Positions 25,719 through 38,993 are shown, counted from the stretch's first letter. The stretch is DNA of 64,000 nucleotides from Amyelois transitella (GCF_032362555.1 NC_083510.1:4491501-4555500); one strand, 5' to 3'. Numbers and translations are program-made. Notes: a model not told the origin generated them from the letters alone.

Positions 25719-25870
25719 TCATTGCAAGCCCACTTTGCTCTCATTTCGACTGACGCCAAACTTTGGCAAATACACTTTAAGCTCTCGAGGACATCGATGT
25801 AAATCGTCACTGGCAATTTGAAACAATAAATATTTATATGGTTCAATAAGAGTGACATAATCTATTAACA

Positions 25871-28800
25871 ATGAAGTTGGTGAGTTATACATATAGATAG
25901 GTAGAAATATATAAGACAGATACCGTTCACTGACCCTGGACAATTCTAATTTAATACAAGTAATTTTATATCTCTCACTAGCAACTAATTCTTATTTATA
26001 ACATCTCGTTCCAGGTAATCCTGATATCTGTAATATTTAAACTAACCAGTGTCTTTGGATACCATGACCCGGATCTCAACTACCACTTAAATCAAGTTCA
26101 AAATAGCCATAACTGTAATAATGGATACACATACCCAGCCCCGGCTGTTCAGCTGACGACCACTGGAGTGAAGTTTGCAGCGCCTGCCGCTCTCTCATAT
26201 CAGCCGGCTGCGGCCCCTGCACCGGTTTATCAGTACTCCAGTAATGGCTTTTCTGGAGGAACAGCCTATCAAGCCCAAGCAGCCAATCTGGCATACACTG
26301 CCCAACCTGTTACCAACTACCAATCTTCACTTATATCCCAGGCTCCTCAGACATACACGTCTAATGAAGTACATGGATATGCAACTTCCGCCGGTCTGTC
26401 AGCTGTAGCTTCATCAGGAAGGACGGTCACACCTCTTGCGACATATGCCCAAGCTCCTATTATAGCCAAAGTGACGGCAGCTCCACTAATCGCAAAGTTT
26501 GCCATCGCTCCCGCCAAAACAACGTATGTGACTCAAAACCAATTAAGTCAACAAGCTTCATACGCTACTGGATCTTTAGCGAAGGCTTCATTGAATTCTA
26601 ACAATGTTGTGCAATCAGGCGGTCCAGTTGTCTCTCAAGTATATGCAGCTCCTTCGTCAGGATACGCAGTATCTCCCGCTCTTCGAGTGCAACAACAAGC
26701 TCAAGTGATTCAATATGCCCATGCTCCGGCACCCACCCAATATGCACAAGTTGTTCCAGTGACTCAGTATGCCCAAGCAGGGTCTGCAGTAGCTCAATAC
26801 GCAAGCTCATCTGTATCACAAAGTGGTCAATCAGCTACACAATATGTAACGCAGCATTCCGCCCCGGTTGCTGCTCAATACGCGGCACCCGCATTGCAGT
26901 ATGCTGCCCCCGTAGTGACTCAATATTCTGCTTCTCCAGTAGCTCAGTATACGACAAACAAAGTGGCATCTGTTGCTCAATACGCAGCACCTGTAACAGC
27001 CCAGTATTCTCCTGTGGTAGCTCAGTATTCAGCACCCACGGTTGCTCAATATCACGCGCCTGCTGTGACTCAGTACTCCGCACAGAAGGAGGTGGCATCA
27101 ACCCAATATGCTGCACCAGCAGTGGCTCAGGTAGCTTCAGTCGTCCCAGCACAGGCGACCGTGAAAAATGTGCACACGGAATTTTTGGAGAACTATGTAA
27201 GTTTTTGATTTTATAATTAGGTTAGTGGTTATATCGTTTGCATTTAATAGTAATGTATGACACGTAGAGTAGATATCGTTGATTTAACTATCACAAGACA
27301 CTATAAATATGACTTAATACCTGATAAATGCAAATGGATACTTATAAATACTGAAACTCGGTTCGCATAATAAGGCCAATATTTTTGATAATTACAAAAG
27401 CAAATGTAGGTGTTGGATTACGAAACTGTGGTTGATACTTGTTGAAAATATGTTATATTACTTCTTGATTTTCATATGAAAGAATAACAATGAGTTACCT
27501 AAATTCGTCTCAGTTTGCTTTTGGGAAAATTACTCATAGTTGGTTTCTCATCTAGGTCACTGGTTGTAGATATATTAAATAAAAGAACCATTACACCATA
27601 GATTGTGGTTAGGAAGATAAAAACAATGTACTAAAGGCTGTATATTTTGTGATAGTTAATAACCTATTGTGTTTTATTGTTCATATAGTTATAGAACTTA
27701 ATCCTAAATCATATCATCATATAGTTATATATAGTTATAGACTTCTAATGTGCATAAGTTAACTTGCATATCATTTAATTAATTTAGCATTGCCACACAT
27801 CCCTGCAACAGATTAAGTTAGGTAATATTTGATCGTTCTAATGTGTCCTGATTTTCTACTTCGAATCAATGCACTGATTAATCAATGTAATGTAAAAGTA
27901 TGCGCTACCTTCCGGACGTTTTGCAGTAATACTTTAAACTAAACTACTTTAGACATTTCACCCGTTTTCCAAAGCAATAAAAATAAACATAAATTAACAG
28001 CTTTTATTGGGCCCGATAGACATCAGAAATAAATGAGTACCAAAAACATTTGTAAAAAAGGTACTTAGGTACCTATATACTGATTTTTTTTTTCAAATAT
28101 TTTCCACGCTGAATAGAAATTAGCAAGAATTTTCTATTTACGCGTGCGTGTTTGTCATGCGGTACCAAAAAGCAAACCTGTTTTGGATTTTTGTTTTTGT
28201 TTGACCTCCAAAAGTGCCCCTCTAATTCAAAATTCATAATTTACGTAACATTGGACCAGTTACGCTTTGGGTGACATAAATTTATAAGTATGTATTGCAT
28301 TTCTATAATAATTATTCAATTCTTAATCCAAAGGGCGCTTGCGAACATCGACATCCCAAGCGTTTTAGAACCGATGGGGATGGTAGGTACGCGATGATGG
28401 CAAGCGTCCTGATGGTATGACGGTAGTCCCTTGCGAGCGGGGAAGGACCCTCGTATGGTCTCATATTTTTTTTGATTTTAAAAAATTTAGGTATTTTGAT
28501 GTTAATAATTACATTATTGACTTAAAAGCCTATACTCCATTCTTCTCGATTACAAATGGCGAAGTTGAAACTGCACTGTGTCCTTCAAAATCTGGTATCC
28601 ACGTCAATGTCACTATCAGACCTAAAAGTAATTAAAAGAGGTATACCTACGACATAAACGCATCGTTGTTAAGATTTGGATAAAGCAAACTTTTTGCGTG
28701 GTAATGAAACTTGCGTTATATTATAAGAGTGTATTAACAAAATAACTACTTATATTTAACTTAAAATCTTTAACTGTAGTAAAATTCAAAAGCGCCATTT

Positions 28801-30402
28801 TTCCTAAAGAAATACCTTATCCACCATCAGGTTCGAAACTTTAGACTTTTTACCACTGTCCTGTTAATATCTTACATTTCAATTCTTTGAAAACGGAATG
28901 ACACGAACGATGTGAAAACCGTTGCAATAAATTGTTACAAAGATTGTAAAGAGCGTTATTTACCAAGAATTTATTTTGTAACAGACTTTTAACGCCTTAC
29001 TTGAAAGCTCATCGTGATAAGGAAGTTCGGGATTTTGAAATAAGTCTTTCTTGACACTGTACGTACACAGACAGTCACATTTATTGGTGCTACTTCACAG
29101 GAGCGCGTTAACCTCAATGAGTTACGCAAGCGACATATAGCTGGATCATACTCATAACCTTCTTTTTCTTCTTATCGTTTTATAGATACTTTGATATTTT
29201 ACACTTTTTACGTGGCATTTGAGCATTGTAACAATCGACTCTGCCTTCCACGAAGGTGGTATGTATTCGTAACTCTTTTATCAAGTCATAAAAAAACCCT
29301 TATCATATTAGGTATTATCCTACTCTGAAGTCCTCAAACTATAGGACATGCCCCAAAAGCGCACAACGCTGCTAAAGGATCTTTGATAGTGTGGTGATCT
29401 TCCCTATTTCGGACGAAACATCGCTCCCGCTACGGTGGCGACTCCGAGACAATTGGGAGCAATCCGAATCATCGCTCCCGCTACAATATTAACCATAAAT
29501 TTAGCAGTATAAATTAGCCACGAACACTCGTAAAGTTCATTCATCTCGTGCCCTTTTAGAACCTTTCTCACGGTTTAGTATTAGAAACAATCACCTATCT
29601 ACAGCTATAACTTTTGTTGCAGGACGCCCACCCTCGGTACGCTTATGAGTATGCAGTCAATGACCCACACACCGGTGATATCAAGCAGCAAAAGGAGGAA
29701 AGAGATGGAGAAGTGGTCAAAGGTATTCTTTTTTTCTTGGTCGAATTTGTAGAATTCATTCGTAATCATATGAGACAATGAAACTTTAAAAATGATGTGT
29801 CGTCGTTTTGCATCCCCCGCAACTTTTATTGCAGTTGTACCGATTGAGACGCGCTTTGAAAATCTTATGGTGTTACAACCAGCTGTTGAAACGACACATT
29901 GACCAATACTAACCACTTCTATTATTGGAATTTATACAAAACTCAACAGTTAACAAATGCTTTCAAATCATAACACCCATCTGTTTCAAGGTAAGTGAGG
30001 GATCAATGGCAAAGAACAATAGGCGAATAAACCATTTAGTACCTTTACCTTAATTTATCCACAACTAGATGGAGACCTTTACCATAGAAGAAATTAGACC
30101 TGTGGTCTTTAGTGTACATTTGGTAAAATTTTATTTCTAGAAATTGGTGCAGTCTGGTGATAGTGACAGGATCACATGATAGAATGGTCACAGAAAGGAG
30201 CATCTGTTACCATATCACCTACGCTAACCCACCTTCATCAATAAAATGATAGCGAAATTAATGATCTACATTAAATTGTTTGCATTCAGGTCAGTATTCT
30301 CTTGTTGAACCGGACGGCTCCGTGCGGACGGTGAACTACGTGGCTGACTGGGAGACCGGTTTTCACGCAGACGTACGCAACAGCAAAGACAATCAACATT
30401 AG
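25871..30402 (+). CDS. Long Ala/Gln/Tyr-rich RR-2 cuticular protein, 467 residues
   Basis: Exons are 25871-25879 (M K L), 26015-27196, 29623-29722 and 30290-30402, with phases 0, 0 and 1. The signal peptide is [18 protein letters not shown]. Exon 2 codes for about 390 residues of low-complexity sequence dominated by [11 protein letters not shown] and similar units, densest at residues about 210-390. The RR-2 domain is at the C-terminus: [26 protein letters not shown], then [20 protein letters not shown] and TGFHADV. Unlike its neighbours, the intron cuts the RR domain before QYSL and there is none at the final GF. Intron 2 is about 2.4 kb and holds nothing I can name. AATAAA is at 30423-30428. 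The role is a secreted chitin-binding protein; the repeat part probably forms a disordered or elastic matrix (inference). Confidence 0.9.
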
Positions 30403-30728
30403 CGCAGCTGGTCCATTCTAATAATAAAAATACAAATCACAAATAAAAATAATCCCCCAATACACCACATGGGAGGCAACGTGCCCAGGATGTTGGCAGC
30501 GTTCACCCGCTGTATCGCGAAGCTTAAACGCTGAGCAAAAAAACTGCGAACTGTGAACTGCGAACCAAAAAAATTAAGTCTCCCGTTGCCTCCAAGAGTG
30601 CGTTGGAATGTAGTGTCCCTAAAAATAACGGCTGGACTTGAGGAGTACATATCAGAAATTAACATTCTATCGTCAACTGGTGTTGGTGGTGGTTTGAGAA
30701 TGAAGGTTTCGTCTCGGTAATCACTCAT
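30399..30728 (-). CDS. Putative small membrane protein, unrecognised
   Basis: A single open frame of 109 codons from the ATG at 30728. It starts [20 protein letters not shown], has a polar middle, and ends with a hydrophobic stretch of about 18 residues ([18 protein letters not shown]) followed by MDQLR. This resembles a tail-anchored or single-pass protein. The composition looks like real coding sequence, and the frame is longer than chance would readily give here. Its stop codon overlaps the stop of the convergent cuticle gene by a few bases. No polyadenylation signal or family was identified. It could also be the last exon of a longer gene or a fossil exon. Confidence 0.4.
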   Translation of the reverse strand: MSDYRDETFILKPPPTPVDDRMLISDMYSSSPAVIFRDTTFQRTLGGNGRLNFFGSQFTVRSFFAQRLSFAIQRVNAANILGTLPPMWCIGGLFLFVICIFIIRMDQLR

Positions 30729-30740
30729 TTTTTCAGTCAC

Positions 30741-32292
30741 GCTGATCTAATAAGAAGATCTACTTACCTAATCTACTTATCTTTTTTTTATTATTTACTT
30801 TTGTCTCTCGGCTCTCCACTTTGGTGAATACCGAGTTGTGTTATCGTGTGTGATGAATATGGAAACTGCAATGGAATTTGGAAATGTTTTGTTTATAAAC
30901 AAAAATATAAGGTACAAACTAGTTTTCATTTCAGTATCTTACAAATGTTTTTACATTTATATCTCAGAATGACCACATTCAAGTTTCAACTAAGAATACC
31001 TTTTACGGAATCGCCAGGGTCTTTGGTATTCTGGATTGACGTGTTACAACTAATTAAATTTTACCAAAAAACAAATAGGAAATCAGAATTTTAGAATTTA
31101 GCTGGAAATTGTAATGAGTTTTTTAAGTTCACCGGATATCGTCTAATATGGCTTTTCCGTCTTTCCAATTTAGCCTCTAGTTAGGTTTACTCAAAGAAAA
31201 ACTAAATGTTACGCACATTTCCGTTTTCGTTTGGTTAGACCTAAACATTAAATAATTGCTTAGGATATACTATGTACTTAATTTAAAGAAAAAAATTGTT
31301 TTTCTGTAGAATTATTGTAGGGTACAGAATGAGTTTTATTAGTTAAGGAAATTTTCACGGCATGTTTGAACGATTAAACTGGGGTGTCAATAACAACATA
31401 GAAAATATGTTTTTTTTTTTACTTTTTACTTTCCTATACTAAGACCGATCAAGTGATCTAAATTTATTAATTAAAGAGAGTAAAAATTTCTTGTCACTTT
31501 TGCAATTTTTTCTATGTATCAGTATCATCTTCCAAACATGCTGTGAATTATCGTTGAAATATTTAGTATGAAGTATAATCAGAAATAAATATCAGTCTGT
31601 CTCCTAAGGATTTTAAGAAATTCCATCCCCAGAGAACGAAGGCAAGCTAGTCTTTCGAAACTTTTACGGCTTCCATTTTAATATTATTTGTGAAGTCTAG
31701 CGACTTTCGTGTAAGTACCTATTATTTGTAAAGAAATTGTACCTCAACTATCCGTCAGAGGCCCTGTAGTCGCTAGACTATATATAAATATATATGAATG
31801 ATTGTCGTACTGTTAAATATAATCTTAATAAAGTACAATTAACGATGCTTTTTTTTTTTTTCTTATTTGAACCTTACCGATGCCCAGCACAAAGCTGTTC
31901 TGTGTGTGGGCGTGTCAAGCTTAAATTCCATCAGTCATCTAGCTGAATGTGGCCTTGAGAGTTCACCCATATTATTGGCACTTTTGCCCCGTAACGAAAA
32001 TGACATAGACATGATTAAAATATGTATGCGTCAATAATCCGCAGCTGTGTCCTCGCATGTCTCAGACGAAACACATCCACTCTCGCTAAGCTGCTTTTGG
32101 GGCAAATTACTCTACTAAACAAAAGAAAGGGAAAGAATGAGTTTCTAAAATTAATAAGTCTTAAAAAACTGTGGTATAAAAATATATTTACTTAAATCCC
32201 AAATTATCTTATATTATAACAATTATAAGATTATCACAGCACCAAAATAAATTAAGTTCCAAATTAATAAATAATCCCCATATAAAAAAAAA
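30741..32292. other. Intergenic stretch
   Basis: No gene is supported. A block at about 31915-31960 (attccatcagtcatctagct and following) looks like a very worn SINE piece. The rest is AT-rich and unassigned. Confidence 0.45.
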
Positions 32293-34404
32293 CTATACCA
32301 TAACAAATTTATTCAATTCTTTGCCATTAAAGTAGCACTTTGGACATGCATAATCTTTGTCGACAGTCTTATTTGCCTGAAAAATAAGAAAAAATCAGAT
32401 GTTTTATATAAAAACTACCACAGATTATATGCAGATTTTAACTGGTTATATAAAATATGATTATTTGAACATACTATGACAAAAATTAAAACAATGAAAT
32501 TACAAACCCTGAATAAATCATTAAAGAAAGCTGTTTAATGATTTATTCAGGGTTAACAAGGTTATTATCTAAGTTTCGTTCAAAAACTAATGTACTTACC
32601 ATCAAACAATAGTAGCAAAATATATGTGAACAGCCCATGGTATATGGAAGAACAGGCTTGTTAGAGCAACATGCACATACAGTGCTATGTGTCATAACAG
32701 CTTGACTAGAGGTTGCAGATGACTTTGTATGCTTTCTCCACCAAACATACTTCAATACTGTAGACAGTTTACTTCGAAGCCCAATCATATTCATCAATGA
32801 TATAGCTGTACCCATTAATTCCTAAACAAATAATGCAGATTAATTTATAGCAACAACAAGTACGTATTTAATCTAGTAAATCAATGGGAAAATTGTTGGT
32901 AACTTACAATAAAGTTATGCCACAATAACTCCCTAGTCCATGAAAAATCAGTCAAATCTTCTCGTGTCAACTTATCCGCTGTTAACTCTAGTCCAAGAAT
33001 AAAATCTATGAGCATAGGGTACTTTCCACTCTGTATAAATCTAAGGAAGTTCAGAATGTCTCCTACTAATTGAAAGGTTTCCATCTTATGTATAACATTT
33101 TGAATTCTTGTATTAGATGTCCAACTATACAGGCATCGGTCTTTAACATAATTCAAACCTATTTTGTACCCATAATACCAATACATTTTGCTAGTAGATA
33201 TATTCTCTGGTTTATACTTTAGTGATAACATTTCCTGTCCAAAAGTACACTTCTTGTTGTAAAATGAGAACTTGAAAATCCATGTTCTAATCAAAAGTTC
33301 TAATTCTGGAAGGACTGCCTGGAGGATCCCTGGCTGAAAGTAAATTAATAATATTAAAAACTGTTTTGTACTCTCATGGCATATTTTATCTGTTGGTGTA
33401 TACCTATTTATTGTGCAATTAAGACTAATGATTAGTCTTAGAATCAGTACCAAATTTTAGTATTCGCATTTTATTTGCTGTCTTTAAGTCACTTTGTGTA
33501 CTTACTACACAAATTAGTTTAACTTACTTAACTAACTAAATTAGTAAACTTAACTGTTGTACCACTGAACAAAACTTTATGTAAATTTTCATCCATATAA
33601 TGTAAAGTACCAGCCATTAAAAACCATTAAGAATCTTTTTCATGAAGAGTAAAAAAAATATTACCTCTAAATATTTCGTGGCTTGGAAAATTTGTTGTAT
33701 AAATAATTCTTCTACTTGTTTATCAAGATGTACTGCATCAAGCTGAAAGTAAACAATTTTGGAAGTATAATTTCTTGTAATAAACATACAATAAATTAAA
33801 TGCCATGTTATCTTGGATGTTTTAATGGTGAAATTGAGATTCATAAACAGTGACAGGCTGCCAGCCCATCAACTTAGAGAACATACATACATATAGTCAC
33901 GTCTATATCCCTTGCGGGTAGACAGAGCCAACAGTCTTGAAGACTGATGGACCATGTTCAGCTATTTGGCTTTAAGATAGAATTGAGATTCAAATAGTGA
34001 CAGGTTGTCAATAGCCCATCGCCTAAAAGAAGAATCCCAAGTTTAAAAATCATCCTTTACTAAGAGAACCCTAAGTTTATTAACTTTTCCTATCTGCGCA
34101 TGAAGGGTATCTGGCACACACAATGTATGTTTCCTTTTGTCTGCCAAAACAGAGTGGAGCAGAACAGACTAACGGAAGAAGCATTGCAACTGAAATGCTT
34201 CTTGCATTAGTCGCATCTTAGGAGATATAAGATAAAGAAACAAGGGTGGTTTTGTATGTGCCGTTTTTTTTCCACTTTTTACACAGCATTTCAATTATGT
34301 GTATTTATTTCAACTTTAACCGTTATCGATATGACCCTGTGAAATATAAGATACGATTCTGCCTTAGGTACCTGTGTCACACGAGGAATATAGTTAATAC
34401 TCAT
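32293..34404 (-). CDS. PEX2: Peroxin-2, peroxisomal RING-finger ubiquitin ligase subunit
   Basis: Minus-strand exons are 34404-34372, 33742-33665, 33333-32908, 32821-32600 and 32376-32293, all phase 0. The product has 280 residues, near the family length of about 300. The start is MSINYIPRVTQ followed by LDAVHLDKQVEELFIQQIF, the conserved N-terminus. ATFGQ-like sequence appears as CTFGQEMLSLKY. The C-terminal C3HC4 RING reads CACC, then CSHIFCYYC and CPKC, with spacing as in PEX2. In other eukaryotes PEX2 works with PEX10 and PEX12 in the peroxisomal membrane to ubiquitinate the import receptor PEX5. Intron 1 holds SINE pieces, and the last intron holds a 21-bp-arm hairpin. It lies head-to-head with Eaf6, about 0.9 kb apart. 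The short first exon is the least certain part. Confidence 0.92.
32505..32554. repeat. Perfect hairpin in the last PEX2 intron
   Basis: Arms of 21 bases (32505-32525 and 32534-32554) surround an 8-base loop. The arm core is ctgaataaatcattaaa. It lies 46 bases downstream of the donor in transcript direction. Confidence 0.9.
33815..34085 (-). mobile_element. SINE pieces in PEX2 intron 1
   Basis: A short piece (gaaattgagattcataaaca to about 33875) is followed by a second reverse copy from catacatacatatagtcacg to about 34085, with gtagacagagccaacagtct and gcccatcgcctaaaagaa. The 5' block of the SINE is missing. Confidence 0.75.
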
Positions 34405-35327
34405 TTTAGCATTAGGTCAATCTCAAAATAGATTTCAACCTCTTTCCTTAAAGCTCGAAGTTTTAGTCGGTTCTAAGTATTATGTTATATACGATTATGT
34501 TTGAGTAAATTAATATTCACAACAAATCATATCTCTATTTGGTTTGTGCAACAAATGAAACCTCTGACTGATGAAAGCAGTCCGTGATTCGTAGCAGTGC
34601 TGCCTCGTAGTTCGACGTTTGACATTGACGTTCCTGATTAACAATTGTTAACAGGACTACTTTTACACTATATAATCCATGCCTGTTTCATCAGGTCATA
34701 GGTGTAAGCTTTTTGAAGTTATTGAATTTTATGTTTGTAGTTATAGAAACACATATGTCAAAAATAACTTCCACAACTTGCATTACGTTTACTGCTTTTT
34801 ACTACCCAAGCCAAACTACTTTATACTATCTTGTAAAATGAACCGCTTTTTTCATATACTTGCGTGTTCTTAGTTACACCCTTCGCAACAAAATGGCACG
34901 TGCACCATCAAACAAGACAAAAGCCGAAACCTGAAAGAAAGACAGGTTAAGCTTGAGGTGACCAACTGGAGGAACATGACAATACGTAGTCGATCAGAAG
35001 TCATTGATTTTTTGTATATGTATATTATTATGAACAACGTAACTGAAGTTATGCATACCTAATTAAGCCGAATTTTCATTGAAAATATTTTTATAAGTCG
35101 AGGTTGTAGGTGTCCAAACCAAAGAGGTACAGATAAATTAAAAAAATAACATGCCACTGTCAAGTTACGAATTTTATTTTATTGTCTTCGTTCGTCTCTC
35201 TCTGTGACTGCAACACCAAAGGAAGTAATGTAAATAAAAAGACTTTACTGTAAATAATAATTGAAATACTTATCTTTTCTTTTTATTCACGTTATGGAAG
35301 CCTGAATTAACCAACAGATTTGTCGAG

Positions 35328-36701
35328 ATGGTTATTTCACCACAAAGTCCCGCTAGTGAAAGCCAACCAGCACAAGCAAGAAAATCCAACATGGCGTCTA
35401 AACAAAGTTCAGTTGCAGATACAAGGGCTGAACTAGCAGAATTAGTGAGAAAGAAAACTGAAGTAGCTGTAAGAGACTGCTTGCCTAAATATTTATTACA
35501 CAATATGCCCTAGTAGCAAAACAAGCAAACCCTCCATTTTAACTAAATTGCATGATATATTTTGCATACCTAATAACAAAATATGCAATTATCATCTGAA
35601 GTATATAACTGTGTACACAATATATTTATTCGCTGTATTAAATAATTTAATGTTTGCTAAGTTTTAAAATTGTTCATATTCAGTGGTAAGTTAAAGATTA
35701 TTATAATTTCAGGAAACACTAGCAAATCTTGAACGCCAAATTTATGCCTTTGAAGGGTCATATTTGGAAGATACTCAATTATATGGAAACATAATTCGTG
35801 GTTGGGATAGATATCTTACCACTAATAAAAGTACAAACTCCAAAGCAGACAAGCGCAACCGAAAATTCAAAGAGGCAGAAAGACTGTTTTCAAAGTCATC
35901 TATTACATCCATTGCGGTCAGTATCATTTTCAAATTTTATGCTAATGTTTCAATGTATTATTTTTAACTAGAGCACTCCTTCAGCTCTACAAATGGAAAA
36001 GGAAAAAGTCTGGTATATCCTGAGAATTTTTGGACATATCCTCTTAGTGCACCCGTAGGTCCCTTTGGAACCTATATGCCATTTAATTAATTTATTTATT
36101 ATAATATTATTAATTTAATTATAATTTTTTATTACAGGCAGTCAGTGGCCTTGTTGATCCTGCAGAAGCAAAAAGTATGTGTCTTAACAAATTATTTTAT
36201 ATTTATGTTTTAATTAAATAAAATAAGTATTAAATTAAAAACAATTTCCATTAATTTGCAGATGACAGGAATAGTGAAACAGAGTCTCAAACAAATGAGG
36301 ATTCATCAGATACTCAGATAAGCTCCGGTTTGAACATTGGAGCTCTGAATCACACTACTATTCATGGTTCTACTGAAAGTATTGCATCCAAGCCTTCTGG
36401 TAAACAACACACAAATGGTAACATTGACAAAGTGATAAGTCATGCTCAAATGAAACAAAATGCTACTCAAAAGATTGTGGCATCATCAGGGATATTGCAA
36501 AAGCCATTTAGCAGTGAAAACAAAATGTTGTCTGCAGTTGGGCTAGATAGTCGTCCTGGAACCCCCAAAGAGAAAGATTCTGTCATGGGATTATTAAACA
36601 AAGTTGACACAACACCAAATGCTTTAAAACATAAACTCGCAAATAGCAATGGCAGCAGCAGTGTAAAGAAGAGCAATAATAAAAAAGCAAGGCATAGATA
36701 A
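35328..36701 (+). CDS. MEAF6: Eaf6/MEAF6 subunit of histone acetyltransferase complexes
   Basis: Exons are 35328-35468, 35713-35916, 36138-36174 and 36262-36701, with phases 0, 0 and 1. The product has 273 residues. The hallmark block is nearly unbroken: [15 protein letters not shown], then [33 protein letters not shown] and [16 protein letters not shown]. Eaf6 is a shared scaffold subunit of the NuA4/TIP60, HBO1 and MOZ/MORF complexes in the nucleus. The N-terminal part predicts a coiled coil. The C-terminal half is Ser/Asn/Lys-rich, ends in a basic [11 protein letters not shown] tail, and is longer than in vertebrates. A second in-frame ATG at 35391 (aacATGG) has a good context and may be the real start. 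AATAAA is at 36934-36939. The gene is convergent with OSTM1, about 340 bases apart. Confidence 0.95.
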
Positions 36702-37038
36702 GATTTTATAGGAAGGGAAGTTAATTCCTAAAAAGTGGCTATTATTTTTAATGAATTGAATTGATAATAAGTCTTCATTAACCAGGTGTAAAAAGAACTC
36801 AAATTTTCACCAACATATTTTAAAAGAATGAAAACTAAATGTGTTGCCTCAAACCACAATTTGTGGTGGTATCATGTGTACTTGCCAACTGCTTATTATT
36901 TAAATTGAATTAATGATGAACTGGTGATTCACAAATAAAACTAGAAATGATTAATAAGTATATTATTGGCGTCTTTGGTGTTATGTTGATATAAATAAAT
37001 TTTACTTATGGTAAATATTTTATTCTTCTTAAAACAAA

Positions 37039-38279
37039 TTAGTTAATTCCTTCACGACTTGATCTTAAAAATGATTGTTTGAATCTTGACTCTGGAAAGA
37101 AACATGTTTTTCTTTGTATTTATATTAAAATTATAAAATATTACATTGCTTTTATGTATTACTGCATTTACCTTTCAATGCGTTAGGTAGAGCCTTCAGG
37201 GGTGTCAAATATCTGACCATAACATAGAACAGTATTGGGAGTAAGGATATGATACCAGTGCACCACAAGAATATTGTTTCAGGAGATCTCAGCTTTTTAC
37301 AGCAATCAAGGTCTTTGCTCCATATAGATCTCGTAGTATTCATCTAAAATTAATATTCAAGATAAGAACTTTTTCTTTTACTGCTCTTATATTTAAAAAA
37401 AAGTAGGGTAAAACAGATAGTTACCGAATCCAATATATCGAAACATACACTGTCCAGTCCTATAGAATCTTTGCTAAGAGATCTGTAAAACTTGTCCAGT
37501 TTTAAATAAAACTCCATACACCTTGAACAGACCTCATCAGTATTGTTGCCAACTGGATTTATGGTAGTTTCAATGCAAATTACAGTATCATTAAGCATTT
37601 TTTTAAAAAGTATTGTATTGTTAGACAAAATAGGCGTTGTTCCTGTCCAGTCATAACATTCTGAAAAAAATAGAAAATATCTAGTTAAATCCAATTAATG
37701 GCACCATCAAGAAACACTGGGGTTTCTTAAGTCAGACTCAAATTTATCAGATGTCTGCTTTGTAAATGTTCTCTGGAATTTGCAGAGATAATAACAACTT
37801 ATACAAACCATTGCAATTGCCTTTATACCACATAGATGATATCCTGTCATGAGATTCTAAAACAACATCTAATCGATCGTGTGAAATAAAGATGTCCCTG
37901 CATGATGTGCCATTTACAACAGTTTTCAGTAACTCTGTATACTTGTTCATAAACATCACATAATGGTTGATGCACTCCTCGCACAATCTTACAGGGCGAG
38001 CATTTTTTATAGAACACATAGTAAAGTCTGAAGCATATTTTGCAAAACTATCCAAGAGTGTTAAACATTCTTCAGGTTGATTGTCTTTATATCTGAAAAA
38101 AATGTACCATTATACTTTGTGAAATGAAGTATGCTGTCTTGTCATGGAAGAGTGTAGAGATAGAAAAATACATACAAACTACAGGTTGATAAGGATTTAT
38201 CAAATTTTATATCTGCATTGCCAGCACGTATAAAAATGCAAGCAAATATAACGGATATACTAAAAATATGGATATTCAT
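37039..38279 (-). CDS. OSTM1: OSTM1-like lysosomal membrane glycoprotein
   Basis: Minus-strand exons are 38279-38176, 38092-37809, 37660-37425, 37343-37172 and 37091-37039, with phases 2, 1, 0 and 1. The product has 282 residues. It has a signal peptide (MNIHIFSISVIFACIFIRAG), a Cys-rich luminal region with NGTSC, C..C pairs and several N-x-S/T sites (LSNNTI, LNDTVI, GNNTDE), and one transmembrane segment (TIFLWCTGIISLLPILFYVM). The short cytosolic tail ends FLRSSREGIN. The Cys spacing and the DxxxxMNxTRxIWS block match OSTM1, the beta subunit of the ClC-7 chloride/proton exchanger in lysosomes. The last exon is only 53 bases, but its phase and acceptor fit. The alternative, reading past the exon 4 donor, would add four codons and lose the conserved tail. 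Confidence 0.88.
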
Positions 38280-38993
38280 TTTTATTGTTTTGATTCGATC
38301 AGTTACTTGATTGAAACACTACACTGACTGTTTATGACAAGAGGGGCAGATACAAAAACTGAAATATTCTTTGCGTTTACTGAAACAAAAGTTCTAGCTG
38401 AAAATCACTCCGTTAATTTAAGTTTTATTCAAATCCTCATCTTTCCAAGTCCAACCAAGGCAAAAGAAACAACAGAAAAAAATTCAGAAAACAAACACTG
38501 CGGACAGTTCGTGAAAGAAAGCCTCAGGTAAATAAAACTTGATGACTTGATGTCACTCCACTTCACTTTTTAATATCAAGTCAATGTCAAAACAAACATG
38601 ACATATTTGTGTCATTGATAAATGACAATAGTATTCCTTATTGTTTGTTCGTATTTTGTCACGTATGTATCATACATCATTTTTACTAATATAAATATAT
38701 ATTTTTTTATAATACATAATGTTTTTAGTTTGTAATTAGAATAGTTTTTTTTTATTATTATAAAATAATTAATATTAGTGTATATTATTTAATTAGGTAT
38801 ATTTTATTAATTGTATAAGATAATATACAAATTTTGTGGTCTTCTTAATAAAATTGATGATTTTTACTATATCTAAGTTACTCACACGCATGTCTTAGAA
38901 GAAAAGAGGAAAATTATGACAAATCTTAATTAATATCTTAATTTTCTCTTTCTTTTACTCTCTCTCTTACTCAACGTTCGTGAATCAGTTAAT

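Noticed and set aside
26598-27152. Leu/Glu-rich minus-strand frames opposite the AQYAAP region
   Set aside because: Antisense shadows of the repetitive codons.
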